The notes under the pieces are model-generated. The model did not search any database. It was given only the letters and a program-made list of their open reading frames with translations, and was not told the origin of the DNA. Positions 43,043 to 55,290 of a stretch of 64,000 bases of DNA are shown one piece after another. Location of the stretch: contig CM055728.1 in assembly GCA_029465975.1 (NCBI GenBank), positions 22,329,633 to 22,393,632 on the forward strand. Reading direction: 5' to 3'. The translations under genes were made by a program, and so were the position numbers. The stretch's first letter is position 1. Every line of letters begins with the position of its first letter. This stretch comes from Dallia pectoralis. Lineage: Eukaryota; Chordata; Actinopteri; Esociformes; Umbridae.

Positions 43043-44400
43043 CCAGCTAGCCGGTGTCAGCTAACATTCTGCCTAGTTAAGCATTTTTCCGCCACGGCCA
43101 TAATTAAAGAAGCCATGGCAGAGACAAGCTCTGCTCTGGACTAAAAAGGTTGTTTCACGGGACCATATCTGTCTGCTTGAGTTAAAGTCATTGATTCACA
43201 TCTTTATGTTGACCACATTTATAAGAAACTTAGTACTCATTCATTATTTCACTGGTGGCCCTTTCCAACATTGTAAACATTGTAATGCATAGTATGTAGA
43301 GTACGTTAGTGGCGTGTGTACCTTTTTAATCAAGTATTGTTTTGGCTACATTAATTCCGCAATTTGTGTTCGAAAGAAAATGCCGACAAACTGTGCAGCC
43401 AACATATGGCCGGAGCTGCGATTGGTTATCTATGCCGGGACCGGTGACGTTTTTATTGGATCAGAGCTGGAAGGTAATTATCTGTAAATTACACAAACCT
43501 GTTTTGTCAGCGATATCAAGCAACACACTAATCAAGCCATTGACACGGCAATCGTGTTCCAAAAACGCGGTGGCCTTCGGACCCGTGTCCTGCCTGCCTG
43601 CCTGGCTGCTGCTACACGTATCGAATGTTTGGCTTAACTAATGAATGTCTGAACACAATTAGATCACACTATCTCCGCCTGCCATAGTGTTAATTACATA
43701 ATTACCGAAGATGTCAGCGCGGCAGGGGCGGTGTTGAGAGAGAGAGACCGGGCTAAAGGGAGGGCTTCTTCACACGGTGAACTATAGATGCTTCTTTGAT
43801 TCATGATCCCGGGCTTTGTGGGAAAATATCGCCTTTGCCAAGTTAATTTTGAAAAGGCCAGCATATTTGGAGAGAAAGACAATCAGCCTGACCTTTCTGG
43901 AAAACAAACCCAGGTTTCTTTCTTTCGTGCCTCTCTTTTTCTCCCTTTCTTCTTCTTGGTTTCTTGGTTTGGCAGCTCTAGCTGCGTGATTCAAGCCTGG
44001 CTCGGTGCACATTCTCTGACAGCCGTTCCTGAATGCTATTAAAGACCACTGTTGTTTATCAACACATTCCACTGATGAAGCTGCCTCTGTTTCCCTGTCA
44101 AAATAAGTGTATGGATTTATTCAAAGTTTGTTCTCATTAGCTGCAGGTCTTTGCTGTGTATAATATCACTGCGTGTGTTTTTTTTCCTGCGCTACACAGA
44201 GACTGTTCTTCTCCATTCCTTCCCGGATCTGTTATATAGAACAATCTGAATGTCTACACTGTGACTCCACTGTTACAGGTGGAAAACCAGTTGAATTCTG
44301 CACCACTTAAATGCATTACCCATTATAGATTATAGTACCTAATGCACAGGTTGTTGTCCAGACATCTGAGTTTGGAGGTGTCTCTGTGTTCTGTCCCAAG
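43043..44400. other. Repeat-poor intron DNA, possible conserved noncoding element
   Basis: No tandem repeats over 1.35 kb. 43370-43720 contains several TAATTA/AATTA-type motifs (GGTAATTATCTGTAAATTAC at 43472 area, TTAATTACATAATTACC near 43690), a look common in developmental enhancers. This is an impression, not evidence of conservation. Confidence 0.4.
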
Positions 44401-44492
44401 AAGCACAGAGAAACAGCCCAGAGAAACAGCCCAGGGAAACAGCCCAGGGAAATAGCCCAGAGAAACAGCCCAGAGAAACAGCCCAGAGAAGA
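44401..44492. repeat. Minisatellite, 13-bp unit, about 7 copies
   Basis: CAGAGAAACAGCC repeated with CAGGGAAACAGCC and GAAATAG variants. Confidence 0.94.
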
Positions 44493-44750
44493 CCCAGACT
44501 GAACGCAGCAGCTGAGATAGAGACATTAACATTCTGATGCTGTTCGACTGGCATCTCTTTGCCCATAATCCTCTGGGATTGACACAGAGTGACTGTCTAT
44601 GCGTGGATCTGATGTGGCCTTGGGGTGTCAAGGATACAGAGCGCCACTCAGAGGCCACAGACAGGCAGGGTGTTGGCGGGGGCAGGGAGTCCCGGCATAA
44701 CCAAATGCAGATGAGCAGCTATGTTGTATAATCAGCCTGTGTTATTGCCA
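44493..44750. other. Non-repetitive DNA
   Basis: Spacer; nothing recognised. Confidence 0.5.
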
Positions 44751-45692
44751 CTCACTCTGTCTCACTCACTCTGTCTCACCACCTGACAACCAGCCACTCA
44801 CTCTCTCTCCACCTGACAACCAGCCACTCACTCTGTCTCACCACCTGACAACCAGCCACTCACTCTGTCTCACCACCTGACAACCAGCCACTCACTCTCT
44901 CTCCACCTGACAACCAGCCACTCACTCTCTCTCCACCTGACAACCAGCCACTCACTCTGTCTCACCACCTGACAACCAGCCACTCACTCTCTCTCCACCT
45001 GACAACCAGCCACTCACTCTCTCTCCACCTGACAACCAGCCACTCACTCTGTCTCACCACCTGACAACCAGCCACTCACTCTCTCTCCACCTGACAACCA
45101 GCCACTCACTCTCTCTCCACCTGACAACCAGCCACTCACTCTCTCTCCACCTGACAACCAGCCACTCACTCTCTCTCCACCTGACAACCAGCCACTCACT
45201 CTCTCTCCACCTGACAACCAGCCACTCACTCTCTCTCCACCTGACAACCAGCCACTCACTCTCTCTCCACCTGACAACCAGCCACTCACTCTCTCTCCAC
45301 CTGACAACCAGCCACTCACTCTGTCTCACCACCTGACAACCAGCCACTCACTCTCTCTCCACCTGACAACCAGCCACTCACTCTCTCTCCACCTGACAAC
45401 CAGCCACTCACTCTCTCTCCACCTGACAACCAGCCACTCACTCTCTCTCCACCTGACAACCAGCCACTCACTCTCTCTCCACCTGACAACCAGCCACTCA
45501 CTCTCTCTCCACCTGACAACCAGCCACTCACTCTCTCTCCACCTGACAACTAGCCACTCACTCTCTCTCCACCTGACAACCAGCCACTCACTCTGTCTGT
45601 CCACCTGACAACCAGCCACTAACTCTCTCACCACCTGACAACCAGACACTCACTCTCTCTCCACCTGACAACCAGCCACTCACTCTTTCTCA
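44751..45692. repeat. Minisatellite, 30-bp unit (some 32), about 31 copies
   Basis: CACTCACTCTCTCTCCACCT GACAACCAGC is the main unit; a 32-bp version has CTGTCTCACCACCT. In the left third the two alternate in groups of three, while 45061-45590 is almost uniform 30-bp units, with a single 32-bp copy at 45310. Minus-strand frames with 10-residue cycles are artefacts. Confidence 0.97.
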
Positions 45693-46824
45693 CCCAGTTT
45701 CTCGTCCTACAGAACAGAAGATAATATCAGTACCCAAACTCCACCTTACAGTCACTTGCTTAGGAGTGGTTTGTTTTCACAGGAATGAGCCAACCTTCCC
45801 TGGAGGTAGATCACGTGCAAGGCAAGCGACGTGTCCCATCTAGCTGTCAAGGTGTTATACAGCTATGCAAGTCTTGTGTCCCGGGCCAAGCTACTGACCC
45901 AGTGTGACTCGTGGCTGATGTATTCATTCTGCACCCACTCCGTTCGTTCATGTTCACACGGGGATTTGTGTACTTCCTAATTCATCTCCTTGGAAATATC
46001 TCTTTCATAGATTTTCTCCTGCAGACATAGACAGAATCTGGATTTCTTCTCTTTGACACTTCCGACCTTTATTCTCTGTGACCCCTCTGACCCGTTTTTT
46101 GTGACCAGTTCCGACCCATCAAGTCTTTGTGTGACAGACCACCATCATGTTTTACTTTCACCTTTCTCTTTCCGCTGCCGTTTCTATCCGACTGAGCGAT
46201 AAAAAGCAGTGAGTTTGTCATCTCCAGAACCGTGTCATCCCTCTGATGCGGACCTCTGGATAGATTGGCTTCTGGCAAGGTGGGTTCATTATTCTGCCTA
46301 ATGTTTTCATGAATATGTTTTACAAGTTCTCAAGTCTTCAGAGGCGACTACAAGGTCAAACGGAGACTTTCCAGACTCAGACATTGCGCTGGTTCCTCTA
46401 CCCCACATGACACCACGGCATCGTCCTCTGGCGCCCTCTATGGACCACTGTCAGAGGAGCGACATGGGGACACGGCAGGTTGAGGTGATTGCCCTAAAGC
46501 CAGTCCCAGCCCAATCCCACCACAGACCCACAGCTTTATGGCTCTGAGTGCAGGCTCTCTATTTACCGAGGCAGGCTATATGGGGGCAATAAATAAAAGT
46601 CCCTTGATAAATTTCATAGGCTTATGAAAACATTTTCAGCAGCCTCTTATGGTTCCAGTGAACCTGCCGGTAACTTCCTGGCTTGGTCCCTGGACTCTGC
46701 TGGGAGTCTGGCTCTCCTTCAGAAAACTTGTGCATGTTAGTCTTTCCTCCTGCTCTGCCCCTGTTCACTATATGCCGTGTTCACCTCCCCCTTTCTGATC
46801 GTTCTCCTCTTCCTACTCCAGAGT
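45693..46824. other. Repeat-poor intron DNA
   Basis: No exon or element recognised over 1.1 kb. Confidence 0.5.
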
Positions 46825-47880
46825 CCATTTAGCTACTCCTCCACCACTTGCATTTAGCTACTCCTCCACCACTTGTATTTAGCTACTCCTCCACCACTTG
46901 CATTTAGCTACTCCTCCACCACTTGTATTTAGCTACTCCTCCACCACTTGCATTTAGCTACTCCTCCACCACTTGTATTTAGCTACTCCTCCACCACTTG
47001 CATTTAGCTACTCCTCCACCACTTGTATTTAGCTACTCCTCCACCACTTGCATTTAGCTACTCCTCCACCACTTGCATTTAGCTACTCCTCCACCACTTG
47101 CATTTAGCTACTCCTCCACCACTTGCATTTAGCTACTCTTCCACCTCCTGCATTTAGCTACTCCTCCACCTTTTGCATTTAGCTACTCCTCCACCACTTG
47201 CATTTAGCTACTCCTCCACCTCCTGCATTTAGCTACTCCTCCACCTCTTGCATTTAGCTACTCTTCCACCTCCTGCATTTAGCTACTCCTCCACCTCTTG
47301 CATTTAGCTACTCCTCCACCTTTTGCATTTAGCTACTCCTCCACCACTTGCATTTAGCTACTCCTCCACCTCCTGCATTTAGCTACTCCTCCACCTCTTG
47401 CATTTAGCTACTCTTCCACCTCCTGCATTTAGCTACTCCTCCACCTCTTGCATTTAGCTACTCCTCCACCACTTGCATTTAGCTACTCCTCCACCTCCTG
47501 CATTTAGCTACTCCTCCACCTCTTGCATTTAGCTACTCCTCCACCACTTGTATTTAGCTACTCCTCCACCACTTGCATTTAGCTACTCCTCCACCTCTTG
47601 CATTTAGCTACTCCTCCACCACTTGCATTTAGCTACTCCTCCACCTCTTGCATTTAGCTACTCCTCCACCACTTGCCTTTAGCTACTCCTCCACCTCTTG
47701 CATTTAGCTACTCCTCCACCTCTTGCATTTAGCTACTCCTCCACCACTTGCCTTTAGCTACTCCTCCACCACTTGCATTTAGCTACTCCTCCACCTCTTG
47801 CATTTAGCTACTCCTCCACCACTTGCATTTAGCTGCTCCTCCACCTCTTGTATTTAGCTACTCTTCCACCTCCTGCATTT
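46825..47880. repeat. Minisatellite, 25-bp unit, about 42 copies
   Basis: CATTTAGCTACTCCTCCACC ACTTG with ACTTGT, TCCTG, TCTTG, TTTTG and CTCTTCC variants. Between 46849 and 47050 copies ending ACTTGC and ACTTGT alternate strictly, a 50-bp higher-order period. Further right an ordered set (TCCTG, TCTTG, CTTCC-TCCTG, TCTTG, TTTTG, ACTTG) recurs about every 150-175 bp. Confidence 0.97.
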
Positions 47881-48666
47881 CCTCCTTCTGCTCCTCCTGT
47901 AAGGTGTTAAAGTGTTCTCGTAGGTCTGGGCGGTGCTGCTACTCCAGGGTGGTGTTGTGTGACTGAACCGGTCTGATCAGACATACCCTCTGGTGACTGG
48001 ACTGGTACACAACTCTTAAGAGCTTATGTGTTTGTGTGTGTGTACTGTTTGTGTTGACATCGTCATTTCCTGGCAATCAACCAGCTTCAGATAATCTGTT
48101 CTCCACGGTGCGCACCACACCGTCTCCTCTGGATCGTGTTAACTCTCACCAGCCCGGCGCAGATCTTTCTACGGCTGACCTATTCACACTAACAGCCGGG
48201 GTTTAATGGACAGTTCGCTGTGCGCTGTTAGACGGAGTGCGTGAAATGGGTCAGATAGTGGCCCATATTCCACCGCAGCAGCTCTCCTCCCGTATGGGGC
48301 CACAGGAGGACAGGAGGTGACTGTCAGTCATAGTGGGGGAGCCCTCAGAGTCGAGGCTAGGCTGAACCCCGTGGGAACTGTTCCCGTGAAGAATCGCTGA
48401 AGCAGGGGATTCAGCGGCCCAAGACTCCTGCAGCAACAAAGGACTGTTCTACTGCTCCTTCCGTCTCCTCACAAATGAAGTGGACTACATCCATGTCGCC
48501 CTAGTCAGAAGTAGCACCCTACAAGGGGAATAGGGTGTCATTTGTGACACAGTTCTGGCTGCTGCACACCAGGGACCCAGTCAGCAAAGTGGCTCTTAGA
48601 GCTGCCAGTATGAACTCCTGACTACTGGACCACTACCAGAGTCATTGGGTGTCTTTTATTGTTTAG

Positions 48667-48708
<42 letters not shown>

Positions 48709-49986
48709 CCATTTCCTCTCAGCTGATGCAGAGGCCACGGCTTCAGAGAGATAGTCTTCATTTATATGGCGTCTGACACAGCATCTTATAACTGGCCATT
48801 AAAGTTTTAATCTTTGATTGCCGCGATAGGAGAGTCTGGTGTCTTCAGCTGTTGGAGCTCAAAGTGGCAGCCTTTAAAGGGACAAATGAGAACGGCTTCA
48901 CACTCGTTACGTCTCATTCTCAATGATGTAACTCAGTCATCTTGTGGATTAACGTTTTAAACTGCAGATCGAATAGCATTGCTGGAGACGGACAGGTGGG
49001 CATGTTGGAGTAGCAGCAATCGTTTGCATTTGTATTATGCTGTGGCCCTTTAAGCCACATTGGTTTTGACTGGTCAATACAGATGTCCCTATGCCTGTGG
49101 TTCTAACAGGAACATGGCACAATCCCACTGGCTTTGAGTGGCTAAACACAGGAAATATAGAGTTGGCGTGTTGCTAACTTGCTTACTCCAGGGCCAGTGT
49201 TTGACGGTTATGGCTCGTTATATTTCTGTTGAGGACCTAGAAGGATCCGAGTCCCATCCTGATGCCTATGTGGATTCCATGATGAATCACCACCAAATAA
49301 CCCTGAACAGACAAACACACACACACACACACACCGCTGACCACGTTTGAAGCATCACTCCTGAGGAGATGGAGGCAGGTGGAAGAGGAGCGCAGAACTC
49401 TCACGTCCATTCTGTCCCATGAGTGTAGAACTTGTCATTCTTTTGGTTGGCCCATGAAATATTAACCCCGGGTTCCTCCCAGCTGAATAAGCCAATCGAG
49501 TACAAAGGGTGAGCTCTGTCCTCAACTATGTTTAATGTATTCCCCCACAGACAGAGACTTTGTTTGAAAAACTCTCTCTTTCTTTCTGTTTGACTGCATT
49601 TCCTGTATCTCTCTCTCTCTTTCTCTTTTACTCTCTATTTCATGGATCTCTCTCTCTTTCTCACTTTGACTCACTTTATCTCAGTCATTCCCTTTCGCCC
49701 ATCTATGGCTGTTTTGTGCTGCTTGAGGGGGAGATTGGAGTCACTCATTGTGTTTTAGAAGGATGTCCAGATGGCACAAACACCACCTCACTTTGCTTGT
49801 TGTATATCCTCTGGCTAGCTGTGTTTTCATAATGCACACACACACACGCACACACACACACGCGCGCACACACACACGCTCTGTACAGAGGAAATGAGTC
49901 TTCTATGGGGATCTCTGCTTTATGAGGCATGCCGGCAGCTTTCTCATCTGTTAGCTGTTTTCCTCCTCTGATTTTCCTGTCTCTAT

Positions 49987-50031
<45 letters not shown>

Positions 50032-50174
50032 GTAAACCCTCCCTTCTACGGCAGACCAGCAATAGAACAGCCTTAAAAACACTATTACTGTGAAAAAAAA
50101 TGAAACAGATGCTCAGCTAGCTTTCTCAAGGTTTATTGAGCAGGAGGAGTATGCCACCATATTGGTCAGAGACT
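47881..50174. other. Intron DNA with microsatellites and a dispersed-repeat fragment
   Basis: (CT)n at 48669-48706, (CA)n at 49316-49334, CA/CG run at 49836-49877 and (AC)n at 49990-50028. Otherwise single-copy. Nothing looks like an exon. Confidence 0.6.
48499..48553 (+). mobile_element. Fragment of a dispersed fish repeat
   Basis: AGTCAGAAGTAGCACCCTAC followed by GGGAATAGGGTGTCATTTGT GACAC resembles a very abundant dispersed sequence in salmonid genomes (remembered, not searched). Too short to classify. Confidence 0.4.
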
Positions 50175-50975
50175 TGGTGGGAGCCTGCAGTGAGGTGTCC
50201 CCCTCCACCCAACACTGATGAACAGGGTGGGAGCCTGCAGTGAGGTGTCCCCCTCCACCCAACACTGATGAACAGGGTGGGAGCCTGCAGTGAGGTGTCC
50301 CCCTCCACCCAACACTGATGAACAGGGTGGGAGCCTGCAGTGAGGTGTCCCCCTCCACCCAACACTGATGAACAGGGTGGGAGCCTGCAGTGAGGTGTCC
50401 CCCTCCACCCAACACTGATGAACAGGGTGGAAGCCTGCAGTGAGGTGTCCCCCTCCACCCAACACTGATGAACAGGGTGGGAGCCTGCAGTGAGGTGTCC
50501 CCCTCCACCCAACACTGATGAACAGGGTGGGAGCCTGCAGTGAGGTGTCCCCCTCCACCCAACACTGATGAACAGGGTGGGAGCCTGCAGTGAGGTGTCC
50601 CCCTCCACCCAACACTGATGAACAGGGTGGGAGCCTGCAGTGAGGTGTCCCCCTCCACCCAACACTGATGAACAGGGTGGAAGCCTGCAGTGAGGTGTCC
50701 CCCTCCACCCAACACTGATGAACAGGGTGGGAGCCTGCAGTGAGGTGTCCCCCTCCACCCAACACTGATGAACAGGGTGGGAGCCTGCAGTGAGGTGTCC
50801 CCCTCCACCCAACACTGATGAACAGGGTGGGAGCCTGCAGTGAGGTGTCCCCCTCCACCCAACACTGATGAACAGGGTGGGAGCCTGCAGTGAGGTGTCC
50901 CCCTCCACCCAACACTGATGAACAGGGTGGGAGCCTGCAGTGAGGTGTCCCCCTCCACCCAACACTGATGAACAG
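50175..50975. repeat. Minisatellite, 50-bp unit, 16 copies, nearly perfect
   Basis: Units hold GGGAGCCTGCAGTGAGGTGT, CCCCCTCCACCCAACACTGA and TGAACAGGGT. The only difference seen among inner copies is GGAAGCC instead of GGGAGCC at two places 250 bp (five units) apart, near 50430 and 50680. Minus-strand frames of 279-299 codons in three phases are artefacts of a stop-free unit. Confidence 0.98.
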
Positions 50976-51245
50976 ATCCGGGGGAATCCCAGGGTACGGT
51001 CTTTCCTTCCAACCTGTTCTCACTAACCCGCTAGTCATTTCTTAGTCCACTACCATCTGGATTGGAATTGATTCCGTGCCTCAACCAGACCGTGTGGAAC
51101 CTCACAGAGTGGAATAATCATTCAAATTTAATTAACTGAAAGAATATCATTAACTCCTTAATGATGATTAATGTACAAATAATAACAGGTAGTTATTTTA
51201 TGGTATTAGTATTCAGCTCGGATTTGGAATTGTTCTCTGGAAGTC
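50976..51245. other. Non-repetitive DNA
   Basis: AT-rich; nothing recognised. Confidence 0.5.
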
Positions 51246-51335
51246 ATCAATCAATCAAATTTAGTTTTGTTTTTAAAGCCTGTTTTTAGAAGTTGTCGCA
51301 AAGCGCTTCTTTAGATACAACGGAAACCCCAAAGA
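51246..51335 (+). mobile_element. Dispersed repeat, older copy of the 60198 family
   Basis: ATCAATCAATCAAATTTAG, then AAAGCCTGTTTTTAGAAGTT and GTCGCAAAGCGCTTCT, aligns with 60198-60275 (AATCAAATTTATTTATAAAG, GTTGTCACAAAGTGCTTT). Fish genomes carry a common short repeat with this ATCAATCAAATTTAT head; I cannot assign a class. Confidence 0.65.
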
Positions 51336-51472
51336 GGAACAAACATAGTGTCACACAAAGAAATGTAAATCAAATCTGGATTCACTGGCCAGTAAACAGT
51401 ACAGTGCATGTTCAGACCAATAAATGCAGACGAGGTGTGTTGGGAGTCTTCAGACAGAATACAGATCAACTG

Positions 51473-52438
51473 CACAACTAGGTGGACAGGGACTGGGACA
51501 ACTAAGTGGACAGGGACTGGGACAACTAAGTGGACAGGGACTGGGACAACTAAGTGGACAGGGACTGGGACAACTAGGTGGACAGGGACTGGGACAACTA
51601 AGTGGACAGGGACTGGGACAACTAGGTGGACAGGGACTGGGACAACTAAGTGGACAGGGACTGGGACAACTAGGTGGACAGGGACTGGGACAACTAGGTG
51701 GACAGGGACTGGGACAACTAGGTGGACAGGGACTGGGACAACTAGGTGGACAGGGACTGGGACAACTAAGTGGACAGGGACTGGGACAACTAAGTGGACA
51801 GGGACTGGGACAACTAGGTGGACAGGGACTGGGACAACTAAGTGGACAGGGACTGGGACAACTAGGTGGACAGGGACTGGGACAACTAAGTGGACAGGGA
51901 CTGGGACAACTAAGTGGACAGGGACTGGGACAACTAGGTGGACAGGGACTGGGACAACTAGGTGGACAGGGACTGGGACAACTAAGTGGACAGGGACTGG
52001 GACAACTAGGTGGACAGGGACTGGGACAACTAAGTGGACAGGGACTGGGACAACTAGGTGGACAGGGACTGGGACAACTAGGTGGACAGGGACTGGGACA
52101 ACTAGGTGGACAGGGACTGGGACAACTAGGTGGACAGGGACTGGGACAACTAGGTGGACAGGGACTGGGACAACTAAGTGGACAGGGACTGGGACAACTA
52201 GGTGGACAGGGACTGGGACAACTAGGTGGACAGGGACTGGGACAACTAGGTGGACAGGGACTGGGACAACTAAGTGGACAGGGACTGGGACAACTAGGTG
52301 GACAGGGACTGGGACAACTAAGTGGACAGGGACTGGGACAACTAGGTGGACAGGGACTGGGACAACTAGGTGGACAGGGACTGGGACAACTAGGTGGACA
52401 GGGACTGGGACAACTAAGTGGACAGGGACTGGGACAAC
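51473..52438. repeat. Minisatellite, 24-bp unit, 40 copies with two alternating variants
   Basis: GGTGGACAGGGACTGGGACA ACTA repeated without indels; the only frequent change is AAGTGG versus AGGTGG. Eight codons per unit keep frames open in all + phases examined and on the minus strand (340-374 codons). The order of the two variants is not random: an eight-unit run G A G A G G G G at units 5-12 recurs at units 21-28. Confidence 0.98.
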
Positions 52439-52699
52439 AAGATTTTACCAAAAGGACAAAGCACTTCTCCACTCAGCCCTTCAGAAGCTGCTGAATCTGA
52501 CAACACATATTTTGTATAGGTCTTCCTGTTGACTTATGTTCTTATTTTTCCATGGTCCACACAACACCAACTCCTCTGGATCGTGTTAACCCTCACCACC
52601 CCACCTTTCCCTGTGTTAAAACAAATGGCCACGGTGGAATCCCGAAGAGAAAAAGTGCTAAAAAATTGACATTTAGCTTAAATGGAGCTGGAATGGGCC
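52439..52699. other. Non-repetitive DNA
   Basis: Contains CTCCTCTGGATCGTGTTAAC at about 52571, a block that also occurs near 48124 (see findings). Confidence 0.5.
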
Positions 52700-53265
52700 T
52701 CAGGGAGAGATGGAGGATGGGGAGATGGAGGGGAGGGAGATATAGACGGTAGGGAGAGATGGAGAGGAGGGGGAGATAGAGGGGAGGGGGATAGAGGGGA
52801 GGGAGAGATGGAGAGGAGGGGGAGATAGAGGGTAGGGAGAGATAGAGAGGAGGGGGAGATAGAGGGGAGGGGGAGATAGAGGGGAGGGGGATAGAGGGGA
52901 GGGGGATAGAGGGGAGGGGGATAGAGGGGAGGGGGATAGAGGGGACGGAGAGATGGAGAGGAGGGGGAGATAGAGGGGAGGGAGGGATAGAGGGGAGGGA
53001 GAGATGGAGAGGAGGGGAAGATAGAGGGTAGGGAGAGATAGAGGGGAGGGGGAGATAGAGGGGAGGGGGATAGAGGGGAGGGGGATAGAGGGGAGGGAGA
53101 GATGGAGAGGAGGGGGAGATAGAGGGTAGGGAGAGATAGAGGGGAGGGGGAGATAGAGGGGAGGGAGAGATGGAGAGGAGGGGGAGATAGAGGGGAGGGG
53201 GATATATAAGGGAGATGGAGGGGAGGGTGAGATAGAGAGGAGGGGGAGAGGAGGAGGAGAATGGG
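52700..53265. repeat. Purine-rich irregular minisatellite, 15-23-bp units
   Basis: Mixed blocks GGGGAGGGGGATAGAG, GGGAGAGATGGAGAGGAG and GGGGAGATAGAGGGTAG. Higher-order blocks of about 150-200 bp repeat the same order. The minus-strand proline/serine frame is compositional. Confidence 0.94.
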
Positions 53266-54185
53266 GTAGGGGAGATGCAGTGACGAGGCTGGCGGGGGGA
53301 GACTGGCCCTTCTCTTTTCTGCTTTCATCATCGTCCCGCTAAATCAAGATTGATGCCCTTCTGAAGCCCATCATATTTTAGCTGCTGATGTGGGTGGTTT
53401 ATGTGGGATTGAGGGCTTTGCTTCTAAGCCCATCACTTTGGGGCTTTTGTGACTTAGGGTTCTGACATGCAATGAGAGGTGTTGATAGAAACAGAGGGAG
53501 AGAGATGCAGAAAGTGTGACAGAGAGTGGATGAGAGAGGAAGAGAGCAGATGGGAATGTTCCACAGGAGACAGAGAAGTCCGTTTCTTATCCCCTCTCTC
53601 CCTCTTTCTGTCTATTACCGTTCTGTTCTTCCTCCTCTTCCTCTCGTATTTTGCTTCAGTTCCCAATTGAAGGATTGTTGACCCAGACAAAACACATCAC
53701 AAGCTTTTTAGGTCAACTGTTTCTGACTCGAGTTGTGTGTCCTGTGTGGGTTGCCATAGCGTTCCAGAACATTCTGACCCCGTCATTCACTGTTTGGTTT
53801 CCTTTCACCCTGCATGGTATCCCACAACCCCCCTCTCTCACACCATTTCACGCTAGATGTATAATTGACAGGCGTCAGCAGTTACGAACTCTCACAGCTC
53901 CTTCCTAATCTACAGACACTTTGTCGGTTTTAATCAGTATTTTAATTGTCAGGCTGGCAGTGGATGAGTGGCACCGTGGGGTGGGGGTGGAGGAGTTGAT
54001 GTGTGGGGGGATGAGAGTATGGAAGTGGAGAGGAGAGGATGTGTGGGGGATGAGAGTATTGAAGGGCAGAGGGGACGGACGAGAGGACGGTAGGCGAGTA
54101 ACAGTTGTGTCCTCAGATCTGAGCTCCAGAGAACAGTTTTAGGTTAGTGGAGCAGCAGAGTGCTGCATATGCTAAATAAGGCCAG
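53266..54185. other. Non-repetitive DNA
   Basis: Purine stretch at 53480-53560 and G-rich patch at 53975-54090. No exon recognised. Confidence 0.5.
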
Positions 54186-54485
54186 ATTGGCTGTGTCTAG
54201 CTCTGTGAAGGCTGTGTCTGGCTGTGTGTAGGCTGTGTCAGCTGTGTCTGACTCTGTGTAGGCTGTGTCAGCTGTTTCTGACTCTGTGTAGGCTGTGTTA
54301 GCTGTGTCTGGCTCTGTGTAGGCTGTGTCAGCTGTGTCTGGCTCTGTGTAGGCTGTGTCAGCTGTGTCTGGCCGTGTCTGACTGTGTGTTGGCTGTGTAC
54401 GACTGGCTGTTGGCTGTGTCTGGCTGTGTGTTGGCTGTGTCTGGCTGTGTGTTGGCTGTGTCTTGCTATGTCTAGGTGTGTCTGG
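54186..54485. repeat. Minisatellite, 30-bp unit turning into 20-bp units, about 11 copies
   Basis: GCTGTGTCTGGCTCTGTGTA GGCTGTGTCA on the left; GGCTGTGTGTTGGCTGTGTC T-type 20-21-bp units on the right from 54380. Confidence 0.93.
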
Positions 54486-54928
54486 CTAACACACATGTAT
54501 CAATGTCACTCTGGCTTGATTTCTTATAGCATTGAGATAAGTTGTGTTGAGGTAATTCGCACACACAGTCAGTCATAAAATTCACCAACACAACCTACGT
54601 AAACAAACACACACACACACACACCACAAAAACACACACCACCAAAACACACACCCATATCTCAGTGTTAAGGAAGCATAAAGAATATGTGGAAAGAGTC
54701 GTGAGTAAATAGATTTCCCCATGGAGAACCCAATAAGAAGTTTAGAGAACGTGTCTATTGGTACATGGAAAAAACCTAAGGATCCAATATATACATTTCA
54801 TTTTCCATATTCACGGGCTGATTAGACTGTGCACTGAATTCTGGGTAGAATTACCAACAACAGGACCAGGTCTCCGTGTGTTTGGAGCCTGGTTGTACCG
54901 TCAGCAGAGTGAGCTATAGAGTGTGAGG
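54486..54928. other. Intron DNA with CA-rich patch
   Basis: CA-rich 54604-54655 with ACCACCAAAAC interruptions; otherwise nothing. Confidence 0.55.
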
Positions 54929-55290
54929 CAGAACAGCAGGAACCAGAACAAACAGCAGGAACCAGAAGGAACAGCAGGAACCAGAACAAACAGCAGGAAC
55001 CAGAAGGAACAGCAGGAACCAGAAGGAACAGCAGGAACCAGAAGGAACAACAGGAACCAGAAGGAACAGCAGGAACCAGAAGGAACAGCAGGGACCAGAA
55101 GGAACAGAAGGAACAGCAGGAACCAGAACGAACAGCAGGAACCAGAAGGAACAGCAGGAACCAGAAGGAACAGCAGGAACCAGAAGGAACAGCAGGAACC
55201 AGAAGGAACAGCAGGAACCAGAAGGAACAGCAGGAACCAGAAGGAACAGCAGGAACCAGAAGGAACAGCAGGAACCAGAAGGAACAACAG
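54929..55290. repeat. Minisatellite, 19-bp unit, about 19 copies
   Basis: GGAACAGCAGGAACCAGAA with AACAAACAG variants on the left and a truncated unit near 55105. A stop-free 19-bp unit reads in three frames on both strands. Confidence 0.96.

Noticed and set aside
50113..51038. Minus-strand frames of 279-299 codons
   Set aside because: A 50-bp repeat read in three phases; no gene evidence.
51408..52532. Frames of 340-374 codons on both strands
   Set aside because: Generated by the stop-free 24-bp repeat; peptides are pure 8-residue cycles.
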